DNA of 8,880 nucleotides from Chitinophagaceae bacterium (GTDB taxonomy: Bacteria; Bacteroidota; Bacteroidia; Chitinophagales; Chitinophagaceae): positions 1 to 8,880 of the forward strand of contig CANKNL010000115.1 in NCBI GenBank assembly GCA_947483345.1, read 5' to 3'. Of this stretch, positions 1 through 5,586 are shown in pieces. The translations under genes and the position numbers were made by a program. Position 1 is the first letter of the stretch. Every line of letters starts with the position of its first letter. The notes beneath the pieces are model-generated. The model was not told where the DNA came from, searched no databases, and saw only the letters and a program-made list of their open reading frames with translations.

Positions 1-128
1 GTAAGGATTATAAGTACACGGTAGGCGAAAGTATAAAGAAAGAAACCATTGAATTGCTTACGCTTATTTCACTCTTTCGGTTCAATACCGCTACTGCAAA
101 GGGTTTTAGCAGAAAAAAAGAAAGGTAA
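1..128 (+). CDS. Probable four-helix-bundle (23S rRNA IVP/Avd-like) protein, 3' part, possibly truncated
   Basis: An open frame enters from the left edge (codons from base 3) and stops at TAA 126-128. It reads KDYKYTVGESIKKETIELL and then TLISLFRFNTATAKGFSRKKER. The first half resembles, from memory, the N-terminal helix of the small 'four helix bundle' proteins of Bacteroidota (23S rRNA intervening-sequence protein/Avd-like family), which are usually about 110-130 residues. Only some 41 residues follow before the stop, whereas the family normally continues with two or three more helices, and the second half matches the family poorly. The gene may therefore be frameshifted or truncated. The stop codon lies inside the hairpin that terminates the facing tRNA gene. 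The function of these proteins is unclear; some assist diversity-generating retroelements, but no such element is visible here. It could also be a chance open frame. Confidence 0.4.
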   Translation, partial: KDYKYTVGESIKKETIELLTLISLFRFNTATAKGFSRKKER

Positions 129-147
129 CCTCGTTGGAGATTACCTT
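111..147 (-). terminator. Rho-independent terminator of tRNA-Leu
   Basis: Read on the minus strand, 147-122 forms an 11-bp stem (AAGGTAATCTC against GAGGTTACCTT, one G-U pair) closed by a CAAC tetraloop. It is followed at once by a T-rich tract (TCTTTTTTT, plus-strand A run 111-121). It begins 13 nt past the tRNA 3' end, the expected place for terminating a monocistronic tRNA. There is no T tract on the plus side, so it should act on the minus strand only. Confidence 0.85.
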
Positions 148-160
148 AACTCTAGTCTTG

Positions 161-244
161 TGCCCACGAAAGGAATCGAACCTTCACACCCTTGCGAATG
201 GCAGATTTTGAGTCTGCTGCGTCTACCAATTCCGCCACATGGGC
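161..244 (-). tRNA. tRNA-Leu(CAA)
   Basis: The minus strand folds into a complete 84-nt class II tRNA. The acceptor stem is GCCCATG with CGTGGGC (one T-G pair) and the discriminator is A. The D arm is GCG/CGC with the GG-containing loop. The anticodon stem GCAGA/TCTGC encloses the loop CTCAAAA, which gives anticodon CAA (plus-strand TTG at 208-210) reading UUG leucine codons. The long variable arm (CATTCGCAAGGGTGT) and the T arm GAAGG/CCTTT with loop TTCGATT are typical of tRNA-Leu. CCA is not encoded, since CAAG follows the discriminator, as is common in this phylum. A36-A37-A38 is the usual recognition context for MiaA-type isopentenylation. A strong terminator follows it, and the octamer repeats begin 8 nt upstream. 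Confidence 0.96.
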
Positions 245-251
245 CTTACAT

Positions 252-365
252 CGTTAATCCGTTAATTCGTTTAAACGTTAATCCGTTGGGTTCGTTTAAA
301 CGCAGGACTGTTAAAAACTTGAGCTCCTTTACGGATTAACCAATTAACTATTTAACGGATTAACC
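252..365. repeat. Octanucleotide repeat cluster in two opposed blocks
   Basis: On the plus strand, 252-302 splits into 8-bp units: CGTTAATC, CGTTAATT, CGTTTAAA, CGTTAATC, CGTTGGGTT (9 bp), CGTTTAAA, then CG. This can also be read as a 24/25-bp unit repeated twice (252-275, 276-300). Bases 334-365 carry the same motif on the minus strand: GGTTAATC, CGTTAAAT, AGTTAATT, GGTTAATC. The blocks are therefore inverted relative to each other, with a 13-bp perfect match between 253-265 and 352-364. CGTTTAAACG (268-277 and 293-302) is itself a perfect palindrome. The cluster fills most of the space between tRNA-Leu and hscB, and the unrelated spacer is 303-330. Its role is unknown; the hscB mRNA 3' end and the tRNA promoter must lie in or beside it. 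Confidence 0.8.
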
Positions 366-386
366 CCTAAGGGCTGCAATATTACA

Positions 387-866
387 TCATCCCTCCAATC
401 TGTCCAAAATACGTTGCAGGTATTTTTCTTTGTAGTAATATTCTTTTAGTTTTAAAAGATCGGCTGTAGTGGCCGATGAATCATTATAGTTGTCAATTAG
501 GGGCTGTACCTGGCTGTAGAGTTCGCTTGTAAGGGCATTGATCCGGCCTGCCGCATCATCTGGCAGGTCTTCATTTAGTGCCATCATCTCCATTAAAAAG
601 TTTTGGGGCAACTGGTATTTCTCATCTTCTGGTAATAAGCCCTTTAAAGCTAATACGTATTTAATGGTCTCGGATTTGTTCTTAAATATTTTTAAGGCAC
701 TGTTTAATTGGGTCGTCATTTCAAGCGCGTCTTCCTGCTCCTGTTCGGTACCCCGGATAAAAAAATCGGGATGGTATTTTTTCTGCAGTTCAAAATACTT
801 TTGTGCCAGTTTGCCCATGTCGATGTTAAAACTAACCGGCCAATCAAATAATTCAAAATAATTCAT
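387..866 (-). CDS. hscB: HscB-type J-domain co-chaperone for iron-sulfur cluster assembly
   Basis: The product is a cytosolic co-chaperone that delivers the scaffold IscU to the Hsp70 HscA and stimulates its ATPase during Fe-S cluster transfer. The 159-residue product opens MNYFELFDWPVSFNID, typical of Hsc20. It carries the J-domain HPD motif at residues 32-34 in the context KKYHPDFF. The C-terminal HscB oligomerisation domain covers about 80-156, with a conserved LPQNFLMEMMALNED stretch at 86-100. Length is close to the roughly 170 residues of E. coli HscB. The open frame runs back to 989, but that extension would overlap the divergent gene, and family alignment plus the promoter support ATG at 864-866. 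A promoter box ends only 4 nt before this ATG, so the transcript may be leaderless. No hscA, iscU or fdx is next to it here, unlike in the proteobacterial isc operon. Confidence 0.93.
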   Translation of the reverse strand: MNYFELFDWPVSFNIDMGKLAQKYFELQKKYHPDFFIRGTEQEQEDALEMTTQLNSALKIFKNKSETIKYVLALKGLLPEDEKYQLPQNFLMEMMALNEDLPDDAAGRINALTSELYSQVQPLIDNYNDSSATTADLLKLKEYYYKEKYLQRILDRLEG

Positions 867-870
867 GTTG

Positions 871-900
871 CAAATGTAGAACCTTGTATATAAAATCAAA
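871..900 (-). promoter_or_regulatory. Bacteroidetes-type promoter of hscB
   Basis: On the minus strand TTTG (900-897), an 18-nt spacer and TACATTTG (878-871) match the Bacteroidetes consensus TTTG / TAnnTTTG. Only 4 nt (CAAC) separate the -7 box from the hscB ATG, so transcription would start at or within a base or two of the start codon. Confidence 0.65.
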
Positions 901-912
901 AATGTAAATTGT
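884..912 (+). promoter_or_regulatory. Possible promoter of the lysine-ketoglutarate reductase-like gene, overlapping the hscB promoter
   Basis: TTG (884-886), an 18-nt spacer and TAAATTGT (905-912) partly fit the Bacteroidetes consensus; the -7 box deviates at one of its last positions. The predicted start site is about 12-15 nt before the ATG at 932. It lies across the divergent hscB promoter, so the two would share one stretch of DNA. Confidence 0.35.
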
Positions 913-931
913 GACTGAAAAATAACGATTG

Positions 932-2131
932 ATGCTAAAGATTGGATTAATAAGGGAAGGTAAAATACCCCAGGATAACCGCGTAGCACTTACCCCGGCT
1001 CAATGCAAATGGCTACACCTAAATTTTAAAGACGTACAGGTAGTGGCTCAACATGCCGAAAACAGATGCTATGCCGATACCGAATATGAAAGGGCTGGGG
1101 TAGAAGTTAAAGAAGATATGAGTGCCTGTAATTTATTGCTCGGTATAAAAGAAGTGCCTGTTGATATGCTGCTTGCAGAAAAAACGTACATGTTCTTTTC
1201 GCATACCAAAAAAATGCAACCCGCCAATCAAAAATTATTTAAAGCCATCCTGGATAAAAAAATTACACTTATTGATTACGAATGCCTGGAACATGAAGAT
1301 GGTACCCGCATTATAGGTTTTGGATTTTTTGCCGGTATCGTTGGTGCCCATAATGCCATGATGGCTTATGGTAACCGAACAGGGGCCTTTAAACTGGCCA
1401 GGGTTGGCTCTGTTAACAGTTTTCAAAAACTGATACACACCTATTTTGGATTAAAACTGCCCATTATTAAAATTGCAGTCACCGGATCGGGGCGTGTGGC
1501 TCATGGCATTATCGATATAATGAATCTGTTGGGCATACATGAAGTGGAACCGGATGAATATGTACAAAAAGAATTCAGTTACCCCGTATATGTTCAATTA
1601 AAAGGTGCCGATTTATACAAACACCGGGAAACCGGTAAATATAACCGGGATGATTTTCATGCTAACCCGCAAAATTATACATGCCTTTTTACTAACTATA
1701 TCGCCTATACGGATATGCTGATCAATGGTATTTACTGGGAAAAAAATTGCCCGCGCCTGTTCGACATGGAGGCTATTTCAAAATCAAATTTCAAAATCAG
1801 GACCATCGCAGATATCACAGATGACCGCAATGGCTCAGTGCCCTGTAACCTGGGCGACAGTCATATTACCGACCCCATTTATGGCGTTGACAAAAACAGT
1901 TTTGAAAAAACAGCTCCTTATTTACCAAACTCGGTTGATATCATGGCCGTAGGTAACCTGCCCAATGAATTACCCAGAGATGCCAGTCGTTATTTTGGAG
2001 AACAACTGATTAAATTTGTATTGGATGATATCCGGCTTGGTGGCAGTAAACTGATACATAATGCCACCATGGTAAAAGACGGTAAATTAAATGAGCCCTA
2101 TCTGTATCTGAAAGATTATGCTGCCCTGTAA
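932..2131 (+). CDS. Lysine-ketoglutarate reductase-like (saccharopine dehydrogenase/AlaDH-PNT superfamily) oxidoreductase
   Basis: A 399-residue NAD(P)-dependent oxidoreductase, predicted cytosolic. It resembles the lysine-ketoglutarate reductase half of animal and plant bifunctional AASS/LKR-SDH and yeast Lys1 more than true alanine dehydrogenase. Shared stretches are EKTYMFFSHTKKMQPAN (83-99), LIDYE (113-117), GFGFFAGIVGA (129-139), LINGIYWEKNCPRL (263-276), IADITDDRNGS (292-302) and VGNLPNELPRDAS (340-352). The Rossmann dinucleotide motif is VTGSGRVAHG (183-192). K73 (GIKE) and H91 (FSH) align with the K77/H96 acid-base pair reported for yeast Lys1. The likely reaction is lysine + 2-oxoglutarate to saccharopine, the first step of lysine breakdown; direction and cofactor are inferred. 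No SDH (Lys9-like) domain is fused, since the chain ends after the LKR part. ATG 932 is preferred to TTG 929 by family start. Automated pipelines may label it alanine dehydrogenase. Confidence 0.82.
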   Translation: MLKIGLIREGKIPQDNRVALTPAQCKWLHLNFKDVQVVAQHAENRCYADTEYERAGVEVKEDMSACNLLLGIKEVPVDMLLAEKTYMFFSHTKKMQPANQKLFKAILDKKITLIDYECLEHEDGTRIIGFGFFAGIVGAHNAMMAYGNRTGAFKLARVGSVNSFQKLIHTYFGLKLPIIKIAVTGSGRVAHGIIDIMNLLGIHEVEPDEYVQKEFSYPVYVQLKGADLYKHRETGKYNRDDFHANPQNYTCLFTNYIAYTDMLINGIYWEKNCPRLFDMEAISKSNFKIRTIADITDDRNGSVPCNLGDSHITDPIYGVDKNSFEKTAPYLPNSVDIMAVGNLPNELPRDASRYFGEQLIKFVLDDIRLGGSKLIHNATMVKDGKLNEPYLYLKDYAAL

Positions 2132-2155
2132 TTATAAAAAGAGATAATAATCTTT
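2111..2155. terminator. Inverted repeat across the convergent gene ends, possible bidirectional terminator
   Basis: AAAGATTAT (2111-2119) and ATAATCTTT (2147-2155) form a perfect 9-bp inverted repeat that spans both stop codons of the abutting convergent genes. TTTT (2153-2156) ends the plus-strand arm. The 27-nt loop and AT-rich stem make it a weak terminator candidate. The arms are coding: each specifies Lys-Asp-Tyr near the C-terminus of its own protein. Confidence 0.35.
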
Positions 2156-2881
2156 TAAGGCTTCGGTAAATGCCATTGTATATTGCCCTTCATCATCTTT
2201 AATGATCAGCTCTGTATTTTTTGAAATGGCCTCCACTCTGCTGAAAAATAAAATACCCCTGAAATAGGGATGATTACCGGTTTGCTTTACCCGTATTTGC
2301 CGGTTTGGATATAACCCCAGTTTGGAAGCCTCTTCTATAAACCCGTTAACCTGCCTGTGAGCTAATAAAACAGCCAATGTACCCCGGGCCGATAAAAAAT
2401 TTTCGGCTTTTAATAAAACCTGTTTTAATGATAAGGAGGTATCATGTTTTGCTTTGTTTTTAACCTTATCCGGCGACTTTAAATCGGCTTCAAAAAAGGG
2501 CGGGTTAGTGAGGATATAATCATAGGTCTTATCCGGTAAAAATTCTAAAATATCGACATTGTAAATATGCAGCCTGTTAAACCAGGGTGAGGAGGATATA
2601 TTTTCTGTTGCCTGTTTGGCAGCATCAGCATCTATTTCAACCAAATCAATTTGTGCTTGTGGATTTTTTTGTGCCAGCATGAGTGCAAGTACACCGGTAC
2701 CCGTTCCTATATCCAGGCAGTGCACAGCATCCTGTACATGAACTTTCTGCGACAAACGGTTAGCAACCAACGCACCAAAAAGGCAGGCATCGGTACATAC
2801 TTTCATGGCACAGTGATCCTGCTGAATAGTGAATTGTTTAAATTTAAAATAGTGATTGCCCATGTCATCTGCAAGATACAT
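2132..2881 (-). CDS. TrmN6/YfiC-type tRNA1(Val) (adenine-37 N6)-methyltransferase
   Basis: A 249-residue SAM-dependent N6-adenine methyltransferase. The E. coli family member (TrmN6/YfiC) methylates A37 beside the anticodon of tRNA1-Val. SAM-binding motif I is DIGTGTG (57-63), followed by the acidic VEID (81-84). The catalytic N6-amino motif is NPPF (126-129), and a KHDTSLSL segment follows at 145-152. The N-terminal block FKQFTIQQDHCAMKVCTDACLFGA (14-37) is characteristic of the family. Start is uncertain: ATG 2881 gives MYLADD, while ATG 2863 gives MGNHYF, where the family-like sequence begins. Neither has a clear Shine-Dalgarno. It lies 77 bp after tsaD on the same strand and its stop codon abuts that of the convergent reductase gene. 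Specificity for tRNA-Val is inferred from the family. Confidence 0.88.
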   Translation of the reverse strand: MYLADDMGNHYFKFKQFTIQQDHCAMKVCTDACLFGALVANRLSQKVHVQDAVHCLDIGTGTGVLALMLAQKNPQAQIDLVEIDADAAKQATENISSSPWFNRLHIYNVDILEFLPDKTYDYILTNPPFFEADLKSPDKVKNKAKHDTSLSLKQVLLKAENFLSARGTLAVLLAHRQVNGFIEEASKLGLYPNRQIRVKQTGNHPYFRGILFFSRVEAISKNTELIIKDDEGQYTMAFTEALKDYYLFL

Positions 2882-2902
2882 GCTTAAGCTAAAAGAGGCT
2901 GG

Positions 2903-2925
2903 CTTTAGAAATGCAAAATCTAAAG
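2903..2925. promoter_or_regulatory. Dyad in the tsaD/trmN6-like spacer
   Basis: CTTTAGA (2903-2909) and TCTAAAG (2919-2925) form a perfect 7-bp inverted repeat with a 9-nt centre. On the minus strand it contains TAGATTTTG, one base longer than a TAnnTTTG box, so it may be a poor promoter with a dyad, or a hairpin in a tsaD-trmN6 read-through transcript. There is no T run typical of a terminator. Confidence 0.25.
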
Positions 2926-2958
2926 AAGATTTGTGGGGTTACGATTTTTGGCATCAAC

Positions 2959-4017
2959 TCACCACTCCGCTCTTGCCGATGGACTGATATCGAGTGCTGT
3001 AAAATCTTTTTCCAGGTATTTATAATAACCGGTGATGGCAATCATGGCGGCATTATCAGTACAATATTCAATGGCAGGCATGTAAGTGTTCCAGTTCTCT
3101 TTTTCTCCCATTAGGGTAAAAGCCTTACGCAGTCCGCTGTTGGCACTTACACCACCGGCCAGGCAAATCTCTTTAATGCGGGTTTCTGTTGCTGCTTTTT
3201 TAAGTTTGTTTAATAAGATGCTCACAATCCTGCCTTGCACAGAGGCACAGATATCATCCAGGTTGTCTTTAATAAATGTTAAGCGGGTTGGCTCATCGGC
3301 AGTGAATTGTTCTTTAAATAAATTACTGCTACCCGCATTTTTTAAAAAATAAAGGATGGCTGTCTTTAATCCCGAAAAACTAAAATCTAATCCCGGTATC
3401 TGCGGCTCCGGAAATTTAAAACGTTGTGCATTACCGTTAGCGGCATGTTTATCAATTAAGGGGCCTCCCGGGTATGGTAGTCCCAGCATTTTTGCTGTTT
3501 TATCAAATGCTTCTCCCGCCGCATCATCAATGGTTTCGCCAATCACTTTTAATTGGGTTGCCGAATCGCATTGCACAATTTGAGTGTGACCGCCGCTGAC
3601 TGTTAAGCATAAAAACGGGAACGCTGGTTTAATATCGGGAATCAAATTGGCGAGTACATGTGCCTGCATATGGTGTACAGCAATCAAAGGCTTATCTAAA
3701 GCCAGTGCCAGTGATTTTGCAAACTGGCTCCCAACCAGCAAGGATCCTATTAATCCGGGTGCCTGTGTAAATGCAATGGCGTCTATCATCGAAAGCTGGC
3801 AACCCGCAGGATGTTGCGCATTGGCAGTTTTAAGGGCGGCATCCACCACCGGTACAATATTTTGCATATGCGCCCGGCTGGCCAGTTCGGGCACTACGCC
3901 GCCAAACTGTTCGTGTATGGATTGATTGGCTATGCAGTTAGATAGAATTTTGCCATCAATACAAACAGCAGCCGACGTATCATCACAACTGGATTCAATG
4001 GCTAAAATGGTTGGCAA
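2959..4017 (-). CDS. tsaD: tRNA N6-adenosine threonylcarbamoyltransferase TsaD
   Basis: The Kae1/Qri7/YgjD-family enzyme transfers the threonylcarbamoyl group from TC-AMP to A37 of ANN-decoding tRNAs (t6A). In bacteria it works with TsaB, TsaE and the TC-AMP synthase TsaC, none of which is in this window. The 352-residue length fits (about 340 is usual). Visible features are the ILAIESSCDDTSAAV N-terminus (4-18), the metal-binding HMQAH motif (116-120), SGGHTQ (141-146), the phosphate-loop region LAGGVSANS (286-294), and TDNAAMIA (320-327), whose D321 is the expected metal ligand. The start codon is TTG (4015-4017). No in-frame ATG exists upstream before a TAA at 4030-4032, and the family N-terminus begins right here. 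A TAnnTTTG box lies 28 nt upstream. Essential or near-essential in most bacteria. Confidence 0.96.
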   Translation of the reverse strand: MPTILAIESSCDDTSAAVCIDGKILSNCIANQSIHEQFGGVVPELASRAHMQNIVPVVDAALKTANAQHPAGCQLSMIDAIAFTQAPGLIGSLLVGSQFAKSLALALDKPLIAVHHMQAHVLANLIPDIKPAFPFLCLTVSGGHTQIVQCDSATQLKVIGETIDDAAGEAFDKTAKMLGLPYPGGPLIDKHAANGNAQRFKFPEPQIPGLDFSFSGLKTAILYFLKNAGSSNLFKEQFTADEPTRLTFIKDNLDDICASVQGRIVSILLNKLKKAATETRIKEICLAGGVSANSGLRKAFTLMGEKENWNTYMPAIEYCTDNAAMIAITGYYKYLEKDFTALDISPSARAEW

Positions 4018-4045
4018 AATGGTTTGGTTTTATGGTTGTGGGATG

Positions 4046-4053
4046 CAAATTTA
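4046..4053 (-). promoter_or_regulatory. -7 element upstream of tsaD
   Basis: TAAATTTG on the minus strand (4053-4046) is an exact TAnnTTTG match, 28 nt before the TTG start. With an 18-nt spacer the upstream element is TTTT rather than TTTG, so the promoter is plausible but not ideal. It indicates that tsaD has its own promoter rather than relying on the permease gene. Confidence 0.5.
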
Positions 4054-4084
4054 AGCAACTTATTTTTTGGGAAAATCAATAAAA

Positions 4085-5329
4085 CTATTTACTTCTGATA
4101 GCCACCACCGGATCCATCTTGGCTGCCTGCGAGGCCGGAATAATACCAGCCAGTATGCCTACTGTTATACAAATGATTATTGTTGTAATCAGCATGGGCA
4201 TAGAAATGTATACAGGAAAATGCAATGGCCCCGATAATATGAGGGTGAGAATGTAAACAAAGAACAGCCCAATAGCACCACCAAGTATACAAAGTACCGC
4301 GGCTTCCAGTAAAAATTCGAAAAGGATACTGCTCTTCTTGGCACCAATGGCTTTTTTTAGGCCTATCATACTGGTTCTTTCCCTTACCGTAACAAACATG
4401 ATATTGGCAATGCCAAACATACCCACGATTAAACTGATACCGCCAATGATAGAGCCCACTACATTGATCATAACAAATGATTCGGAGATGGCTTTACTGA
4501 ATGCTTCTACACTGTTTAACGAAAAATTGTCTTCCTGTGTAGGGCTTAATCTTCTTATCTGGCGCATGATACCTTTTAGTTCATCCTGTAAGGCAGCAGC
4601 CGTAACACCTTCTTTTCCTTTAGCAATTAAAATGGGATTGGTAAATTGTTCATCAAAAAGTTGTTTGCAAAATTTATAGGTAAGCATGATGCAATTATCA
4701 TAATTCCAACCTATAAAATTGGTTCCTTCTTTTTTGATCACGCCAACGATCGTTGCCTTTTTACCTTTAATATCAATTTGTTTACCCAAAGCCCTTTCTG
4801 TACTGCCAAATAAAGTTTCGGCATTGGTAAAACCAATTAAACAAACATGACTGCCGGCATTAAATTCACTGGAAGAAAAAAAACGGCCACGGTCAAAATT
4901 TAGTGGCTGAATGGTCATTTGTGATTCGATGATACCATACACACTCGAATTTTGCAATATGTCGTCTTTATGCGAAATGCTGCTACCGGTTTGCATTAAA
5001 AAAGAAATATCATCAAGTAATACAGCCCGGCTCTTGATCATGTCCACTTCTTCATATTTTGGTGTAGGCCTGGCCCTGAATTTCCAGATGGGCTGATCGG
5101 GGCCTCCGCTATAATCCCATTTATCAATATAAATGGTATTGGTACCCAAACTTTTTACTTCGTTTTGAATATTGCGTTCCAGGCTATTCACTGTTGCTAA
5201 CACACCGATGATACAAAAAATACCAAAGGCTACTCCCGTAAGACTTAGTGCTGTACGCAGTTTATTAACCCTCAGTTCCTGAAAAGTTAATTTTAAAGAA
5301 TTGCGAATGATATTAAGCGATTTACGCAT
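4085..5329 (-). CDS. MacB/FtsX-type ABC transporter permease
   Basis: A 414-residue inner-membrane protein with the MacB topology. TM1 is about 24-46, a large periplasmic MacB_PCD-like domain spans about 47-280, and three C-terminal helices lie at about 286-314, 339-364 and 377-398. The cytoplasmic segment VRERTSMIGLKKAIGAKKSSI (315-335) is the coupling region typical of FtsX/MacB permeases. The tail IPASQAAKMDPVVAIR (397-412) is the conserved C-terminal signature. The family couples to a separate or fused ATPase and acts in lipoprotein transport, peptide or drug efflux, or mechanotransmission; this protein has no fused ATPase. Neither ATPase nor membrane-fusion partner is beside it, so substrate cannot be assigned. 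The ATG at 5329 sits 4 nt after a promoter box and next to a dyad. It precedes tsaD by 67 bp, which suggests separate transcription. Confidence 0.9.
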   Translation of the reverse strand: MRKSLNIIRNSLKLTFQELRVNKLRTALSLTGVAFGIFCIIGVLATVNSLERNIQNEVKSLGTNTIYIDKWDYSGGPDQPIWKFRARPTPKYEEVDMIKSRAVLLDDISFLMQTGSSISHKDDILQNSSVYGIIESQMTIQPLNFDRGRFFSSSEFNAGSHVCLIGFTNAETLFGSTERALGKQIDIKGKKATIVGVIKKEGTNFIGWNYDNCIMLTYKFCKQLFDEQFTNPILIAKGKEGVTAAALQDELKGIMRQIRRLSPTQEDNFSLNSVEAFSKAISESFVMINVVGSIIGGISLIVGMFGIANIMFVTVRERTSMIGLKKAIGAKKSSILFEFLLEAAVLCILGGAIGLFFVYILTLILSGPLHFPVYISMPMLITTIIICITVGILAGIIPASQAAKMDPVVAIRSK

Positions 5330-5333
5330 GAAC

Positions 5334-5341
5334 CAAAATTA
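5334..5341 (-). promoter_or_regulatory. -7 element at the permease start, leaderless geometry
   Basis: TAATTTTG on the minus strand (5341-5334) exactly fits TAnnTTTG and ends 4 nt before the permease ATG, the same distance as at hscB. A T-rich TTTTA lies about 18-20 nt upstream as a weak -33 element. Transcription should begin at or next to the start codon. Confidence 0.5.
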
Positions 5342-5355
5342 CGGTTTGCGAACCG
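5342..5355. promoter_or_regulatory. Operator-like dyad beside the permease -7 element
   Basis: CGGTT-TGCG-AACCG (5342-5355) is a 5-bp-arm inverted repeat directly abutting the predicted -7 box, inside the spacer between -7 and -33. A regulator bound here would block the polymerase. It is short, so chance occurrence is possible. Confidence 0.3.
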
Positions 5356-5530
5356 ATTAATAAAAGGAAATGTATGAATGGCAGATTAACGGGGCTATGT
5401 TATTGACAGGACCAGCTATAGGCTAAATCGAAAAATATTTTTAGGGGTTTTTCAGCCTTATTTTAAATATAAATCGCTTCACTTTTTAACAGGCAATGCC
5501 GGAGCAGCTTTATACCGCCATTCTCAATGA

Positions 5531-5568
5531 CTGTTTATAACCATAAACAGACCTGTCTGCCAACAGGT
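5531..5568. promoter_or_regulatory. Two tandem inverted repeats upstream of the prfC -7 box
   Basis: CTGTTTAT (5531-5538) pairs with ATAAACAG (5543-5550) around AACC. ACCTGT (5551-5556) pairs with ACAGGT (5563-5568) around CTGCCA, and is followed by ATTTTGTTTTTC. The two perfect dyads touch with no gap. They sit 19-56 bp upstream of the TACCTTTG box, where an operator or upstream site would be. The second, with its T-rich tail, could alternatively be an intrinsic terminator for plus-strand transcription reaching this point, though no gene precedes it on that strand. Confidence 0.4.
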
Positions 5569-5586
5569 ATTTTGTTTTTCAAACCT

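Noticed and set aside
1..128. Diversity-generating retroelement
   Set aside because: Only an Avd-like fragment is seen; there is no reverse transcriptase or template/variable repeat pair in the window.
49..339. 96-codon plus-strand open frame starting TTG
   Set aside because: It runs through the tRNA-Leu gene, its terminator and the octamer repeats, and the translation resembles no family I know.
252..365. CRISPR array
   Set aside because: The repeat units are 8 bp, contiguous, with no unique spacers of constant length, and no cas genes are present.
867..989. N-terminal extension of HscB to a start at 989
   Set aside because: It would overlap the start of the divergent reductase gene and the predicted hscB promoter, and the family N-terminus begins at 866.
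932..2131. Alanine dehydrogenase
   Set aside because: The overall fold is shared, but the diagnostic stretches match the lysine-ketoglutarate reductase/Lys1 branch better.
5404..5424. Sigma70-like TTGACA at 5404
   Set aside because: No -10 box at proper spacing follows, and this phylum uses a different consensus.
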